Source: JBPEXY01 sp052031065
Lineage (GTDB): Bacteria > Pseudomonadota > Gammaproteobacteria > Immundisolibacterales > Immundisolibacteraceae
Direction: 5' to 3'
Assembly: GCA_052031065.1 (NCBI GenBank)
Contig: JBPEXY010000198.1
Span: 1-7,427, forward strand
DNA: 7,427 nucleotides
The first letter of the stretch is position 1, and each line of letters begins with the position of its first letter. Below are positions 1 to 6,298 of the stretch, piece after piece. Under the pieces are notes generated by a model. The model saw nothing but the letters and a program-made list of their open reading frames with translations, ran no database searches and had not been told where the DNA came from. The position numbers and the translations under genes are program-made.

Positions 1-186
1 TTTATGTCGATAATCAACGAGGGTATTCAACGCCTCATCAGCAACCAGGTAGACGCTACCGCCATCCCCGCCGTCTCCGCCATCCGGCCCCCCTCGGGGA
101 ATGAACTTCTCCCGGCGAAAACTGAGGCAGCCTGCACCACCATTTCCGGCTGCGACCGTAATAGTTGCCTCATCAACGAATTTCAC
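1..186 (-). CDS. obg: GTPase Obg/CgtA, N-terminal 62 residues (gene runs off the left edge)
   Basis: Obg is an essential ribosome-associated GTPase acting in late 50S subunit assembly and linked to the stringent response. Only the start of the glycine-rich Obg fold is present. Reverse-strand translation begins MKFVDEATITVAAGNGGAGC and continues through FRREKFIPRGGPDGGDGG and VYLVADEALNTLVDYRHK, which is close to textbook for the family. The GTPase domain lies outside the window. The start is GTG at 184-186: it gives the canonical MKFVDEA N-terminus, and a GGTGA ribosome-binding site (complement of 194-198) sits 7 bases upstream. The gene is third in the rplU-rpmA-obg order common in bacteria, but a strong hairpin separates it from rpmA. 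I see no convincing separate promoter in 187-288, so expression may rely on readthrough. Confidence 0.97.
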   Translation of the reverse strand, partial: MKFVDEATITVAAGNGGAGCLSFRREKFIPRGGPDGGDGGDGGSVYLVADEALNTLVDYRHK

Positions 187-202
187 TGGCAAATCACCGA
201 CT

Positions 203-238
203 AAAAATAAAAAGCCCCGGGAACCGGGGCTTTTTTTT
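203..238 (-). terminator. Rho-independent terminator between rpmA and obg (hairpin with T-runs on both sides)
   Basis: GCCCCGG (214-220) pairs perfectly with CCGGGGC (224-230) around a three-base GAA loop, giving seven consecutive pairs, six of them G-C or C-G stacked at high GC. On the minus strand, the transcribed direction here, the stem is followed by TTTTTATTTTT (complement of 203-213). On the plus strand it is followed by eight T, so it could work both ways. It should end or attenuate rplU-rpmA transcripts before obg. It finishes only about 17 bases before the obg start codon. Confidence 0.88.
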
Positions 239-288
239 ACCACTGAACAGGGCTTTACTATTCGCCCCGCAAAATAGCGGCTGTGTAA

Positions 289-546
289 TCAGGCTGGTAC
301 CACCGCCACATGAGTACGCCTTTGCGGACCCTTCACTTCAAACTTAACCGTACCCTCGGCCTTTGCAAACAGGGTGTGGTCACGCCCGATACCGACATTT
401 TCTCCAGCACGAAAGCGAGTACCACGCTGACGCACCAGTATGTTGCCCGGGACAACGTTCTGGCCACCATACTTTTTCACACCGAGTCGCTTCGACTCTG
501 AATCACGACCGTTGCGGGAACTACCTGCCGCCTTTTTATGTGCCAT
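289..546 (-). CDS. rpmA: 50S ribosomal protein L27
   Basis: L27 is a small basic protein of the large ribosomal subunit whose flexible N-terminus reaches the peptidyl transferase centre and helps place tRNA. The 85-residue product has the family's usual length. It opens MAHKKAAGSSRNGRDSESKR and carries LGVKKYGGQ, ILVRQRGTRFRAGENVGIGR and DHTLFAKAEGTVKFEVKG, aligning end to end with E. coli L27. It starts directly at MAHKKA, with no cleavable N-terminal extension of the Firmicutes type. ATG at 544-546 is preceded by GAGGAA (within 553-559) at a spacing of about 10. It lies 79 bases downstream of rplU on the same strand with no terminator between, so the two are expected to be co-transcribed. 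The main terminator follows at 203-238. Confidence 0.98.
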   Translation of the reverse strand: MAHKKAAGSSRNGRDSESKRLGVKKYGGQNVVPGNILVRQRGTRFRAGENVGIGRDHTLFAKAEGTVKFEVKGPQRRTHVAVVPA

Positions 547-625
547 ATCCGTTATTCCTCAAATATGAATCTAAACCTGCTGGAAACTCTCGTACCGCCC
601 GAAAATCGTCCCGACCGTTACAGCT

Positions 626-940
626 TTACGCCGAGACGATATCGCCAATCAGCAATTCGGTATAGGACTGGCGATGCCCCATCTGCTTACGCGAATGTTT
701 ACGCCGGCGAAATTTAACAATACGCACCTTGGCACCGCGACCCTGACTTTTTACCGTCGCCGAAACTTTCGCGCCTTCAAGATAAGGCTTACCAATCCTG
801 ACCTCACCATCGTCGGTTACCATCAGCACTTTTTCCAAGGCAACGTCAGCACCGACCTCAGCGTCGATCTTCTCAACTTTCAATGTTGAACCAGGCTCTA
901 CCTTATACTGCTTGCCGCCGGTCTCGATTACCGCAAACAT
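626..940 (-). CDS. rplU: 50S ribosomal protein L21
   Basis: L21 is a 23S rRNA-binding protein of the large subunit. The 104-residue product (E. coli has 103) begins MFAVIETGGKQYKVEPGSTL and contains the family signature VKIVKF-like segment as VRIVKFRRRKHSRKQMGHRQ near residues 72-91, followed by a short C-terminal strand ending GDIVSA. An in-frame ATG 69 bases upstream (at 1009) would add 23 residues with no counterpart in L21. I prefer ATG at 938-940 because it matches the family N-terminus exactly and has GGAG (complement of 947-950) 6 bases upstream. It is the first gene of the rplU-rpmA unit, divergent from ispB. A ribosomal-type promoter lies about 100 bases upstream. Confidence 0.98.
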   Translation of the reverse strand: MFAVIETGGKQYKVEPGSTLKVEKIDAEVGADVALEKVLMVTDDGEVRIGKPYLEGAKVSATVKSQGRGAKVRIVKFRRRKHSRKQMGHRQSYTELLIGDIVSA

Positions 941-994
941 CCACTGCTCCGAAATAAACGATTTTACAAAAATAAACTCACTACACCCGTTTTT

Positions 995-1015
995 TAACCA
1001 CGCTTTCAATGGTTA
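995..1015 (-). promoter_or_regulatory. Possible hairpin in the rplU 5' leader
   Basis: If transcription starts near 1034, rplU has a leader of about 94 bases (941-1034). In it TAACCA (995-1000) can pair with TGGTTA (1010-1015) around a nine-base loop, CGCTTTCAA on the plus strand. In the transcript the stem is followed by A-rich, not U-rich, sequence, so it is not a terminator. Leaders of ribosomal protein genes often carry autoregulatory structures. The stem is only six pairs and AU-containing, so this is suggestive at most. Confidence 0.25.
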
Positions 1016-1033
1016 CGAGCGACGCGTAAAATG

Positions 1034-1069
1034 GCGGCGTAGTATAAGTCAAGGTCTGCAGGATTGCAC
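1034..1069 (-). promoter_or_regulatory. Probable sigma-70 promoter for rplU-rpmA
   Basis: On the minus strand the -10 is TATACT (complement of 1041-1046), matching TATAAT at five of six positions. It is preceded by 17 bases and a weak -35 GTGCAA (complement of 1064-1069). The bases just after the -10 read ACGCCGCC (complement of 1033-1040), a GC-rich discriminator of the kind seen at stringently controlled ribosomal promoters (ppGpp/DksA). The strong -10 with the GC-rich discriminator carries the call. A second reading, TTGACT as -35 with TTACGC as -10, is weaker. Confidence 0.6.
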
Positions 1070-1134
1070 GCCACTTTCCACGTGAACTGTGGCAGGAAGA
1101 ATAATGTTCTGCGTGACCTCGACTAACCTGCAGA
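1055..1134. repeat. Inverted repeat TCTGCAGG / CCTGCAGA in the divergent control region
   Basis: TCTGCAGG (1055-1062) and CCTGCAGA (1127-1134) are perfect inverted copies with 64 bases between them, flanking the middle of the rplU-ispB intergenic region. Because CTGCAG is itself a palindrome, the copies can also be read as near-direct repeats, each followed by ATTG. The left copy overlaps the spacer and -35 side of the rplU promoter. They could be regulator sites or chance. The rest of 941-1290 holds the two promoters and no gene that I can support. Confidence 0.3.
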
Positions 1135-1231
1135 TTGGATGACGACTCGTCGACGGCCAAAGCTGACAAAATACCGCATACTCATCCCGACCAATCTCCA
1201 CCATATCGTGTGATGAGTCGCAAACGGCTCC

Positions 1232-1261
1232 TTGACACTGGTCAAAATGGCCAACTAGCAT
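1232..1261 (+). promoter_or_regulatory. Probable sigma-70 promoter for ispB
   Basis: A perfect -35 TTGACA (1232-1237) is followed, after 18 bases, by TAGCAT (1256-1261), which matches TATAAT at four of six positions. Transcription would start near 1268 and leave a leader of about 23 bases before the ispB ATG at 1291. Its position inside the in-frame extension upstream of ispB argues that the extension is not translated. Confidence 0.55.
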
Positions 1262-1290
1262 CGCCCATCGCCTTTCCAAATCGAGACAAC

Positions 1291-2268
1291 ATGACCAAGG
1301 ATGAACTCGCACCGATTTTATCAGCGGTGCAAGAGGATATGACTCGCGTAGACGAGCTGATGCAGGACAAACTGCAGTCGAGTGTGCCGACAATCAACGA
1401 TCTCGGATCCTACATCATCGAATCGGGTGGTAAACGGTTACGCCCGGTTATGGTCCTGCTGGCGGCCCGGGCTTGTGGTTACACTGGTTCCGACCACATC
1501 AAAATGGCGGTCATTATTGAATTCGTTCACACCGCCACTCTGCTTCACGATGACGTTGTTGACGAGTCGATGATGCGCCGTGGCAGAGAGACTGCGAACG
1601 CCCGTTGGGGCAACAATCTGAGCGTTCTGGTTGGCGATTTCCTCTATTCCCGGGCCTTCGAAATGATGGTTGAAGTTGGCCATATGCGTGTCATGCAACT
1701 GCTGGCACAGGCCACCAATGTGATCTCCGAGGGAGAGGTCCGTCAGGCGCTTAATCGTGGTAACGCCGACCTCACGGAAGCCGATTACCTGCAGGTAATC
1801 GCCAGCAAGACCGCTCGCCTTTTCGCTGCTGCAGCCGAACTCGGCGCGGTGGCTGCGCAGCTTGATGACCAGCAACGACAGCAGCTCAGCGACTATGGCA
1901 ACAACATCGGCATCGCCTACCAGTTACTCGATGACGTACTCGATTACCAGGGAGAAGCAAAAGTTATTGGCAAGAATATTGGTGATGACCTCGCCGAGGG
2001 GCAGCCCACCCTGCCGCTGATTAGAGCCATGCAATGTGGTTCCGAGCAGAAACGCGAACTGCTACGTAGTGCAATCGAAACACCGGGCAGCGTACCCCTT
2101 GATAAAGTAGTCGCTGTCATTGAATCGAGTGATGCCATCGCGTACACTGCGCGCCGCGCAAAGGAGCATGCGGAACTTGCAAAACAGGCATTGGGTGACT
2201 TGCCCGATTCCGATGCAAAAACCGCGATGCTGCAACTCACAGACTTTGCCATCAGCCGCGCCTTCTGA
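1291..2268 (+). CDS. ispB: All-trans polyprenyl (octaprenyl-type) diphosphate synthase
   Basis: This enzyme condenses isopentenyl diphosphate units onto farnesyl diphosphate to make the long chain of ubiquinone or menaquinone. The 325-residue protein (E. coli IspB has 323) shows the trans-prenyltransferase motifs in order. GGKRLRP (46-52) binds isopentenyl diphosphate. The first aspartate-rich motif is DDVVD (87-91) in HTATLLHDDVVDES, the same context as E. coli IspB. GDFLYSRAF (115-123) and KTARLF (173-178) follow. The second aspartate-rich motif is QLLDDVLDY (211-219), then GKNIGDDLAEGQPTLPL. A TTG at 1135 in the same frame would add 52 residues with no family counterpart. ATG 1291 matches the family N-terminus and lies just after a good promoter. 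The ribosome-binding site is weak (GAGA about 6 bases upstream). The C8 chain length is inferred from similarity. It is divergent from rplU and 25 bases upstream of a tRNA gene. Confidence 0.95.
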   Translation: MTKDELAPILSAVQEDMTRVDELMQDKLQSSVPTINDLGSYIIESGGKRLRPVMVLLAARACGYTGSDHIKMAVIIEFVHTATLLHDDVVDESMMRRGRETANARWGNNLSVLVGDFLYSRAFEMMVEVGHMRVMQLLAQATNVISEGEVRQALNRGNADLTEADYLQVIASKTARLFAAAAELGAVAAQLDDQQRQQLSDYGNNIGIAYQLLDDVLDYQGEAKVIGKNIGDDLAEGQPTLPLIRAMQCGSEQKRELLRSAIETPGSVPLDKVVAVIESSDAIAYTARRAKEHAELAKQALGDLPDSDAKTAMLQLTDFAISRAF

Positions 2269-2293
2269 ATCACCGTCGCGGCCAGATCGATAT

Positions 2294-2370
2294 CGGGGTG
2301 TAGCTCAGCTTGGTAGAGCACCGTCTTCGGGAGGCGGGGGCCGGAGGTTCAAATCCTCTCACCCCGACCA
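2294..2370 (+). tRNA. tRNA-Pro, anticodon CGG
   Basis: A complete 77-base cloverleaf with encoded CCA. Acceptor stem CGGGGTG (2294-2300) pairs with CACCCCG (2360-2366), with discriminator A2367. The D arm is GCTC/GAGC. The anticodon stem is CCGTC (2321-2325) with GGCGG (2333-2337), including one G-U pair. The loop TTCGGGA places CGG at 2328-2330, followed by G2331, the G37 that is methylated in tRNA-Pro. The T arm GGAGG-TTCAAAT-CCTCT includes one G-U pair (G2343-T2359). It reads CCG codons. It starts 25 bases after the ispB stop and may be co-transcribed with it; I see no clear promoter of its own. Positions 2371-2452, up to the convergent operon, hold no gene and no strong terminator. Confidence 0.98.
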
Positions 2371-2452
2371 GGCTCCTTGATGCGCTCGGCGCCGTTTCAA
2401 TACGACTGTTCGGGCCATTCATCTGCACACCCCCAGACGAATTACTGCCACG

Positions 2453-4201
2453 CTAGCGGTTGGAAATCCACAACGACTGGTAGGGAGCCAGCTCCACCAG
2501 ACCGTGGGCATTGTCATAGTGCTCACCACTGAGTAGATCACGCCAGTGATCGGTAACCGTCAGATTCAACTCACTCAGTTCTATTTGCTGAGGCTGAAGA
2601 GTGACATTATGTAAACAGAACACGCTCTGTTCGCGATGGATACTCTGCCGCCAGAAACCAAACACCTCATCGCTGATGTGCAGGGTGAACTGAGTTGCAT
2701 TGGGATGGAATGCCGCCTGCTGGCGGCGGATTTCGATTAGGCGGGTCAGCTCTTCGTAGACCCGGTGGTGATGGCTCTGTTCATCATTCAGCAGTTCTAT
2801 CAGCTCATCCAGATGCCACTGGCGGCGGTTGATGGAACGCTTGTGGCCAGTGCTTGCCACTCGCTCATAGTCATTCGGGGTGGCCACCAGGCTGTGCAGA
2901 TAAATTCCCGGGATCCCTTCCATCGCCAGCATAATCGCATGGGCACAGATAAACCGCTGAACCCCCCATTCATCTTCTCCACCCTTGGTGGTGCCCTTCA
3001 GCGCATCGAACAGCGCGATATTCACTTCGTAGGGCTGTTTCACTCCCTGACTGTTATTACGCCACGAAATCTCACCGCCAAACTGCACCATGGTATTGAC
3101 CAGAGACGCAATCTCCTCTTCATCGAGCAACCCCTCGGCCGGACGTAGCCCGATACCATCGTGGGACGCAATAAAGTTGAAATAAGCAGTGCCGTACTGG
3201 GCGGGCGGCATGCTCATTTGCCAAAGCTTGAGGTGATGACAGTTGCCGCTGACCAGCGTGTTTACCAACAACGGCGGCAACGAAAAGTTATAAACCATAT
3301 GTGCTTCGTTGGCGTTGCCAAAGTAACTGAGGTTCTCGCGGTTTGGAATGTTTGTCTCGGTGATCAGAATTGCATCTGTTCGAGCGTGTTCCACCAGCAA
3401 CCGCAACAGCCTGACGATCTCGTGGGTCTGCGCCAGGTTCAGGCAACTGGTACCCAGCTCTTTCCAGATGAAAGCGACCGCATCCAGTCGAAAAATTCGC
3501 ACCCCCCTATCGAGATACCAGCGCACAATACGCACGATCTCCTTCAACAATTCCGGGTTACGAAAATCAAAATCGACCTGATCGTGGCTAAACGTACACC
3601 AGACATGCTCAGTACCCCGGACGGTTTCTACAGCCTGCAGTAATGGAGAGGTTCGTGGTCGCACCACATCGGAAATCGCCGCATCGGCTGCAACCGTAAA
3701 GAAATAGTCGTGGCCAGGACCATGGCCAGCAATAAAATTATTAAACCACTCACCCGACCTCGAACCGTGATTGATGACCAGATCGGCCATTAAATCCGCA
3801 TTTTCGGCGATGCGTTCTATATCCTCCCAATCACCCAGGGAGCTACGCACTGCGTAAAAGTCAGTAACTGCAAAACCATCATCAGAACAGAACGGAAAAA
3901 ACGGCAGAATATGAAGACCGCTAGCAACCCCTTGCAGGTGGCTTTTCCAGAATTTAAACAATATCTGCAGCGGTTTCTCTTCACTGTTGAGCAGAGTATC
4001 GCCGTAGGTAATGACCAGCAGATCCCGCTCGTTCCAGTAATTAGTGTGTGGCTTAGACGCACGCAGGGGCCGCCCGTTAAACATGGTTTCCAGCAGTTCA
4101 TCGGCTAGCTGAGCGGTATTTACCGGTAAATCACCATAGATCAGCTCAAGATGGTGACAGGCTTTCTGCCTGACGGTCTCCTTTAGAGCACTTTCACGCA
4201 T
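2453..4201 (-). CDS. ycjM: GH13_18 glycoside phosphorylase, probable glucosylglycerate phosphorylase (YcjM/GGaP type)
   Basis: The predicted cytosolic reaction is glucosylglycerate plus phosphate giving glucose 1-phosphate and D-glycerate. Residues are numbered from ATG 4201 (582 residues). YGDTLL (66-71), the first part of the (beta/alpha)8 barrel, PFFPFCSDDGFAVTDF (100-115) and LVINHGS (141-147) are GH13 features. The nucleophile is Asp240 in RLDAVAFIWKELGTSC, the acid/base Glu282 in LITETNIP, and the transition-state Asp348 in ASHDGIG. All three are intact. The acceptor loop SWRNNSQGVKQPYEVN (379-394) resembles the matching loop of E. coli YcjM rather than that of true sucrose phosphorylases; this is from memory of the family. 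Automatic annotation would probably say sucrose phosphorylase or alpha-amylase. It is the last gene of the operon, 4 bases after gpgS. An upstream ATG at 4247-4249 would add 16 residues and overlap gpgS; neither start has a strong ribosome-binding site. Substrate is inferred from the loop and neighbours. Confidence 0.85.
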   Translation of the reverse strand: MRESALKETVRQKACHHLELIYGDLPVNTAQLADELLETMFNGRPLRASKPHTNYWNERDLLVITYGDTLLNSEEKPLQILFKFWKSHLQGVASGLHILPFFPFCSDDGFAVTDFYAVRSSLGDWEDIERIAENADLMADLVINHGSRSGEWFNNFIAGHGPGHDYFFTVAADAAISDVVRPRTSPLLQAVETVRGTEHVWCTFSHDQVDFDFRNPELLKEIVRIVRWYLDRGVRIFRLDAVAFIWKELGTSCLNLAQTHEIVRLLRLLVEHARTDAILITETNIPNRENLSYFGNANEAHMVYNFSLPPLLVNTLVSGNCHHLKLWQMSMPPAQYGTAYFNFIASHDGIGLRPAEGLLDEEEIASLVNTMVQFGGEISWRNNSQGVKQPYEVNIALFDALKGTTKGGEDEWGVQRFICAHAIMLAMEGIPGIYLHSLVATPNDYERVASTGHKRSINRRQWHLDELIELLNDEQSHHHRVYEELTRLIEIRRQQAAFHPNATQFTLHISDEVFGFWRQSIHREQSVFCLHNVTLQPQQIELSELNLTVTDHWRDLLSGEHYDNAHGLVELAPYQSLWISNR

Positions 4202-4205
4202 GTGA

Positions 4206-5432
4206 TCAGGATGTCGAAAACTCTTCAAAATCGGCCTCAACCGCGTCATACAGTCGCTTTAAAATATCCGGGATCGCACTCTGCACCCGGTTCCATGACG
4301 GAATGAACGGCGTTTCCATGGGGTTGCGCAAAAACGCCTCTCCTGCATCCATCAGGTTTGCCGCAAACAGCTCCACCGCCAGCTCTTCGGAATGTATATC
4401 AAAACCAAGCCCGTTCATCAGCGCATCGTTACGGTAGCTCTCCACCATACTCAGCGCGGTACGAAAGTAGGTCGCCTTAATCGAGCGAAAGGTCTCGGGA
4501 GTCAACACATGCCCCTGCGTAGCCAGTTTTCGATAAAGCGCCTTGGCTATATCGATAGACATTTTTGATAAACCCGCCTGCTGATTGTCCGGCGATAGAT
4601 CCTGGTGCTTATGGTCATAGACCTGAGCGATATCGACCTGGCATACACGGTTGCTGGCGTAATTACGATGCATCTCCGACAGAATGCCTATCTCCAGTCC
4701 CCAGTCACTGGGAATGCGCAGGTCCAGGAGCACATCGCGGCGCATGGAAAATTCACCGGCAAGGATATAGCGGAAAGTACTCATAAACTCGAGATACTCA
4801 TTCCCCCCGAGCACTTTTTTCAAACTCAACAGCAGTGGAGTAACCAACAGCCGGTTCGCCCTTCCTTTGAGTGATCCATCAGCGATACGGGCGTAATAAC
4901 CTTTACAAAACTCATAGCTAAACTGTGGGTTGGCAACCGGATAGATCAACCGCGCAAGCAAGTCTCGCTGATAGGTCAAAATGTCACAATCGTGCAGCGC
5001 GATTGATTCTGATCGGTCGGAAGCCAGAAAATAGCCGATGCAATACCAGACGTTGCGCCCCTTACCCATCTGCTTCGGTGCCAGCCCCTTCTCGGCCAAC
5101 TCCTGATCCAGAGCTTTCAATCGCGGACCATCATTCCAGAGCAACCTGTGGTGCTGCCCCAGTGCGGAGAAAAATTTCAGCGCATGGCGAAACTGCTGTT
5201 CATCGGCACGATCGAGGCCGATGACTATCTCGGTCAAATAGGGAACGCCTTTGAGACGCTCAACAATCTTTGGCAGCGCCTCGCCTTCCAGCTCCGAAAA
5301 CAACGAAGGTAACAACAACCCCAAAGGGCGTTGCTTACTGAAACGAACCAGGTCAGTTTCAATATCTGCCAGGGGTCGATCACAGAGGTTGTGTAGCGTT
5401 GTAACGGTCCCGTTCTGATGAAAATCACTCAT
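4206..5432 (-). CDS. gpgS: Glucosyl-3-phosphoglycerate synthase (GT81 type)
   Basis: The enzyme transfers glucose from an NDP-glucose donor to 3-phosphoglycerate, making glucosyl-3-phosphoglycerate, the first committed step to glucosylglycerate. The 408-residue protein has a GT-A fold pattern. LGLLLPSLFSELEG (37-50) and LTEIVIGLDRAD (66-77) form the nucleotide-binding part. GKGRNVW (124-130) precedes the metal-binding DxD motif as LHDCD (146-150, Asp148 and Asp150). The acceptor and donor region follows with FCKGYYAR (175-182), GRANRLLVTPLL (190-201), LAGEFSM (224-230) and DWGLEIG (243-249). YDHKHQ (272-277) has the histidine expected near the metal. There is no signal peptide or membrane segment. 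ATG at 5430-5432 overlaps the upstream TGA as ATGA, with a modest GGGAAG ribosome-binding site. The related mannosyl-3-phosphoglycerate synthase is less likely because DxD context and length fit GpgS better. The product's dephosphorylation is encoded just upstream. Confidence 0.88.
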   Translation of the reverse strand: MSDFHQNGTVTTLHNLCDRPLADIETDLVRFSKQRPLGLLLPSLFSELEGEALPKIVERLKGVPYLTEIVIGLDRADEQQFRHALKFFSALGQHHRLLWNDGPRLKALDQELAEKGLAPKQMGKGRNVWYCIGYFLASDRSESIALHDCDILTYQRDLLARLIYPVANPQFSYEFCKGYYARIADGSLKGRANRLLVTPLLLSLKKVLGGNEYLEFMSTFRYILAGEFSMRRDVLLDLRIPSDWGLEIGILSEMHRNYASNRVCQVDIAQVYDHKHQDLSPDNQQAGLSKMSIDIAKALYRKLATQGHVLTPETFRSIKATYFRTALSMVESYRNDALMNGLGFDIHSEELAVELFAANLMDAGEAFLRNPMETPFIPSWNRVQSAIPDILKRLYDAVEADFEEFSTS

Positions 5433-6298
5433 ACCGTCTTCCCGGTTATCAAGTTGTCCATGGCTCCATGCTGCTGAGCCTCCAGTATTCTTTCTATCTC
5501 AATTGCCCAGCCCCGCGGTCCCTGGCTCCCTGCAACCCGAACGCCGCTGCTCCGCATTAACTCCAGGGTCGGGTGTACTGGCGACGGGATCACCACGGCG
5601 AGACTCGCCAGCTCAAGCATCTCGCGGTCGTTTTCACTGTCCCCCACGGCCACGGTGACCACTTCCTCACCCTTGTTGCGGTAACAGTCGGCGAACCAGT
5701 TCATCGCCTCCGCCTTACTACAGCCCCCGGACACATGAATAAACCGCCCCCCCGCCAGCGCCTCTCCGCCGTTACGGGCTACTTCCACAATGAATTGCCG
5801 CTTCTGCCGCTCATCACCCGTCCAGTTGATCGGCTCGCCATACTGGCGCTGGCAGGCCAGCGCCGCTGAGTCGTTGTCAAGCCCAGTCAGTTCGGCCACA
5901 CCGGCGACGCCCAGCCGGGTAAAAGTAGTGAACTGCTCCTGGAGCGAACCCGGCAATTGATCAAGTAAATCTATCCATCGTTGTCGCGGCTCAACGAACT
6001 CCTTGACCAGAAAACCGTCTCGGCAAAACAGATCCGCTGCAGACAGGTCGCAGCCGGCAGGAACAAAGGCTTCGGGGATGAACAGTGCTGCCCCATTTTC
6101 AACAATAAACGGGGTCTCCAGTTCCAGCTGCCGTCGCAGAGGTAACAATTCCGCACTGGTTTTGCTAGTCGCCGGAATCACCGGGACCCGCTGTTCGCGA
6201 AGCCTGCGCAACACCGATGCCGCAGGCTCAAAACTATAGCTGTAGTGGTCAAGCAGAGTGCCGTCCAGGTCGGTAAAGATGAGTAGTCGCGGACTCAA
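5429..6298 (-). CDS. gpgP: HAD-IIB sugar-phosphoglycerate phosphatase (GpgP / mannosyl-3-phosphoglycerate phosphatase family)
   Basis: Predicted to remove phosphate from glucosyl-3-phosphoglycerate, releasing glucosylglycerate. Residues are numbered from TTG 6298 (289 residues). HAD motif I is IFTDLDGTLL with nucleophile Asp10 and acid/base Asp12. Motif II is IPATSK (41-46). The MPGP-type substrate segment PFIVENGAALFIP follows (63-75). The motif III lysine is Lys195 in GGCSKAEAMNW. Motif IV is VGDSENDREML with Asp220 and Asp224. The cap lies between motifs II and III, as in type IIB. Many relatives are named mannosyl-3-phosphoglycerate phosphatase; the adjacent glucosyl synthase makes the glucosyl substrate more likely. 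The chosen TTG (6296-6298) overlaps the stop of the kinase gene as TTGA and has a perfect AGGAGG 7 bases upstream. A TTG at 6319 in frame has no such site. The end overlaps gpgS by four bases. HAD family membership is sure, the exact substrate inferred. Confidence 0.87.
   Translation of the reverse strand: MSPRLLIFTDLDGTLLDHYSYSFEPAASVLRRLREQRVPVIPATSKTSAELLPLRRQLELETPFIVENGAALFIPEAFVPAGCDLSAADLFCRDGFLVKEFVEPRQRWIDLLDQLPGSLQEQFTTFTRLGVAGVAELTGLDNDSAALACQRQYGEPINWTGDERQKRQFIVEVARNGGEALAGGRFIHVSGGCSKAEAMNWFADCYRNKGEEVVTVAVGDSENDREMLELASLAVVIPSPVHPTLELMRSSGVRVAGSQGPRGWAIEIERILEAQQHGAMDNLITGKTV

Noticed and set aside
4..204. Plus-strand open frame of 66 codons
   Set aside because: It lies antisense to the clear obg N-terminus and has no recognisable features.
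1049..1393. Minus-strand open frame of 114 codons across the rplU-ispB intergenic region
   Set aside because: It overlaps both promoters and the ispB start, and its cysteine- and serine-rich translation looks non-coding.
2120..2380. Open frame on the plus strand ending with a GVAQLGRAPSSGGGGRRFKS-like sequence
   Set aside because: This is the translation of the tRNA-Pro gene and the 3' end of ispB in another frame, a well-known false protein in databases.
2382..2392. GCGC-TCG-GCGC hairpin after the tRNA as a terminator
   Set aside because: Only four pairs, followed by CGTTTCAA rather than a T-run, which is too weak to call.
3161..3643. Plus-strand open frame of 160 codons
   Set aside because: It is antisense to the conserved core of the GH13 gene and its translation resembles no protein family.
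4202..4249. Longer phosphorylase start at ATG 4249
   Set aside because: It would add 16 residues not needed for the family and overlap gpgS by 44 bases. It is not excluded, since neither start has a strong ribosome-binding site.
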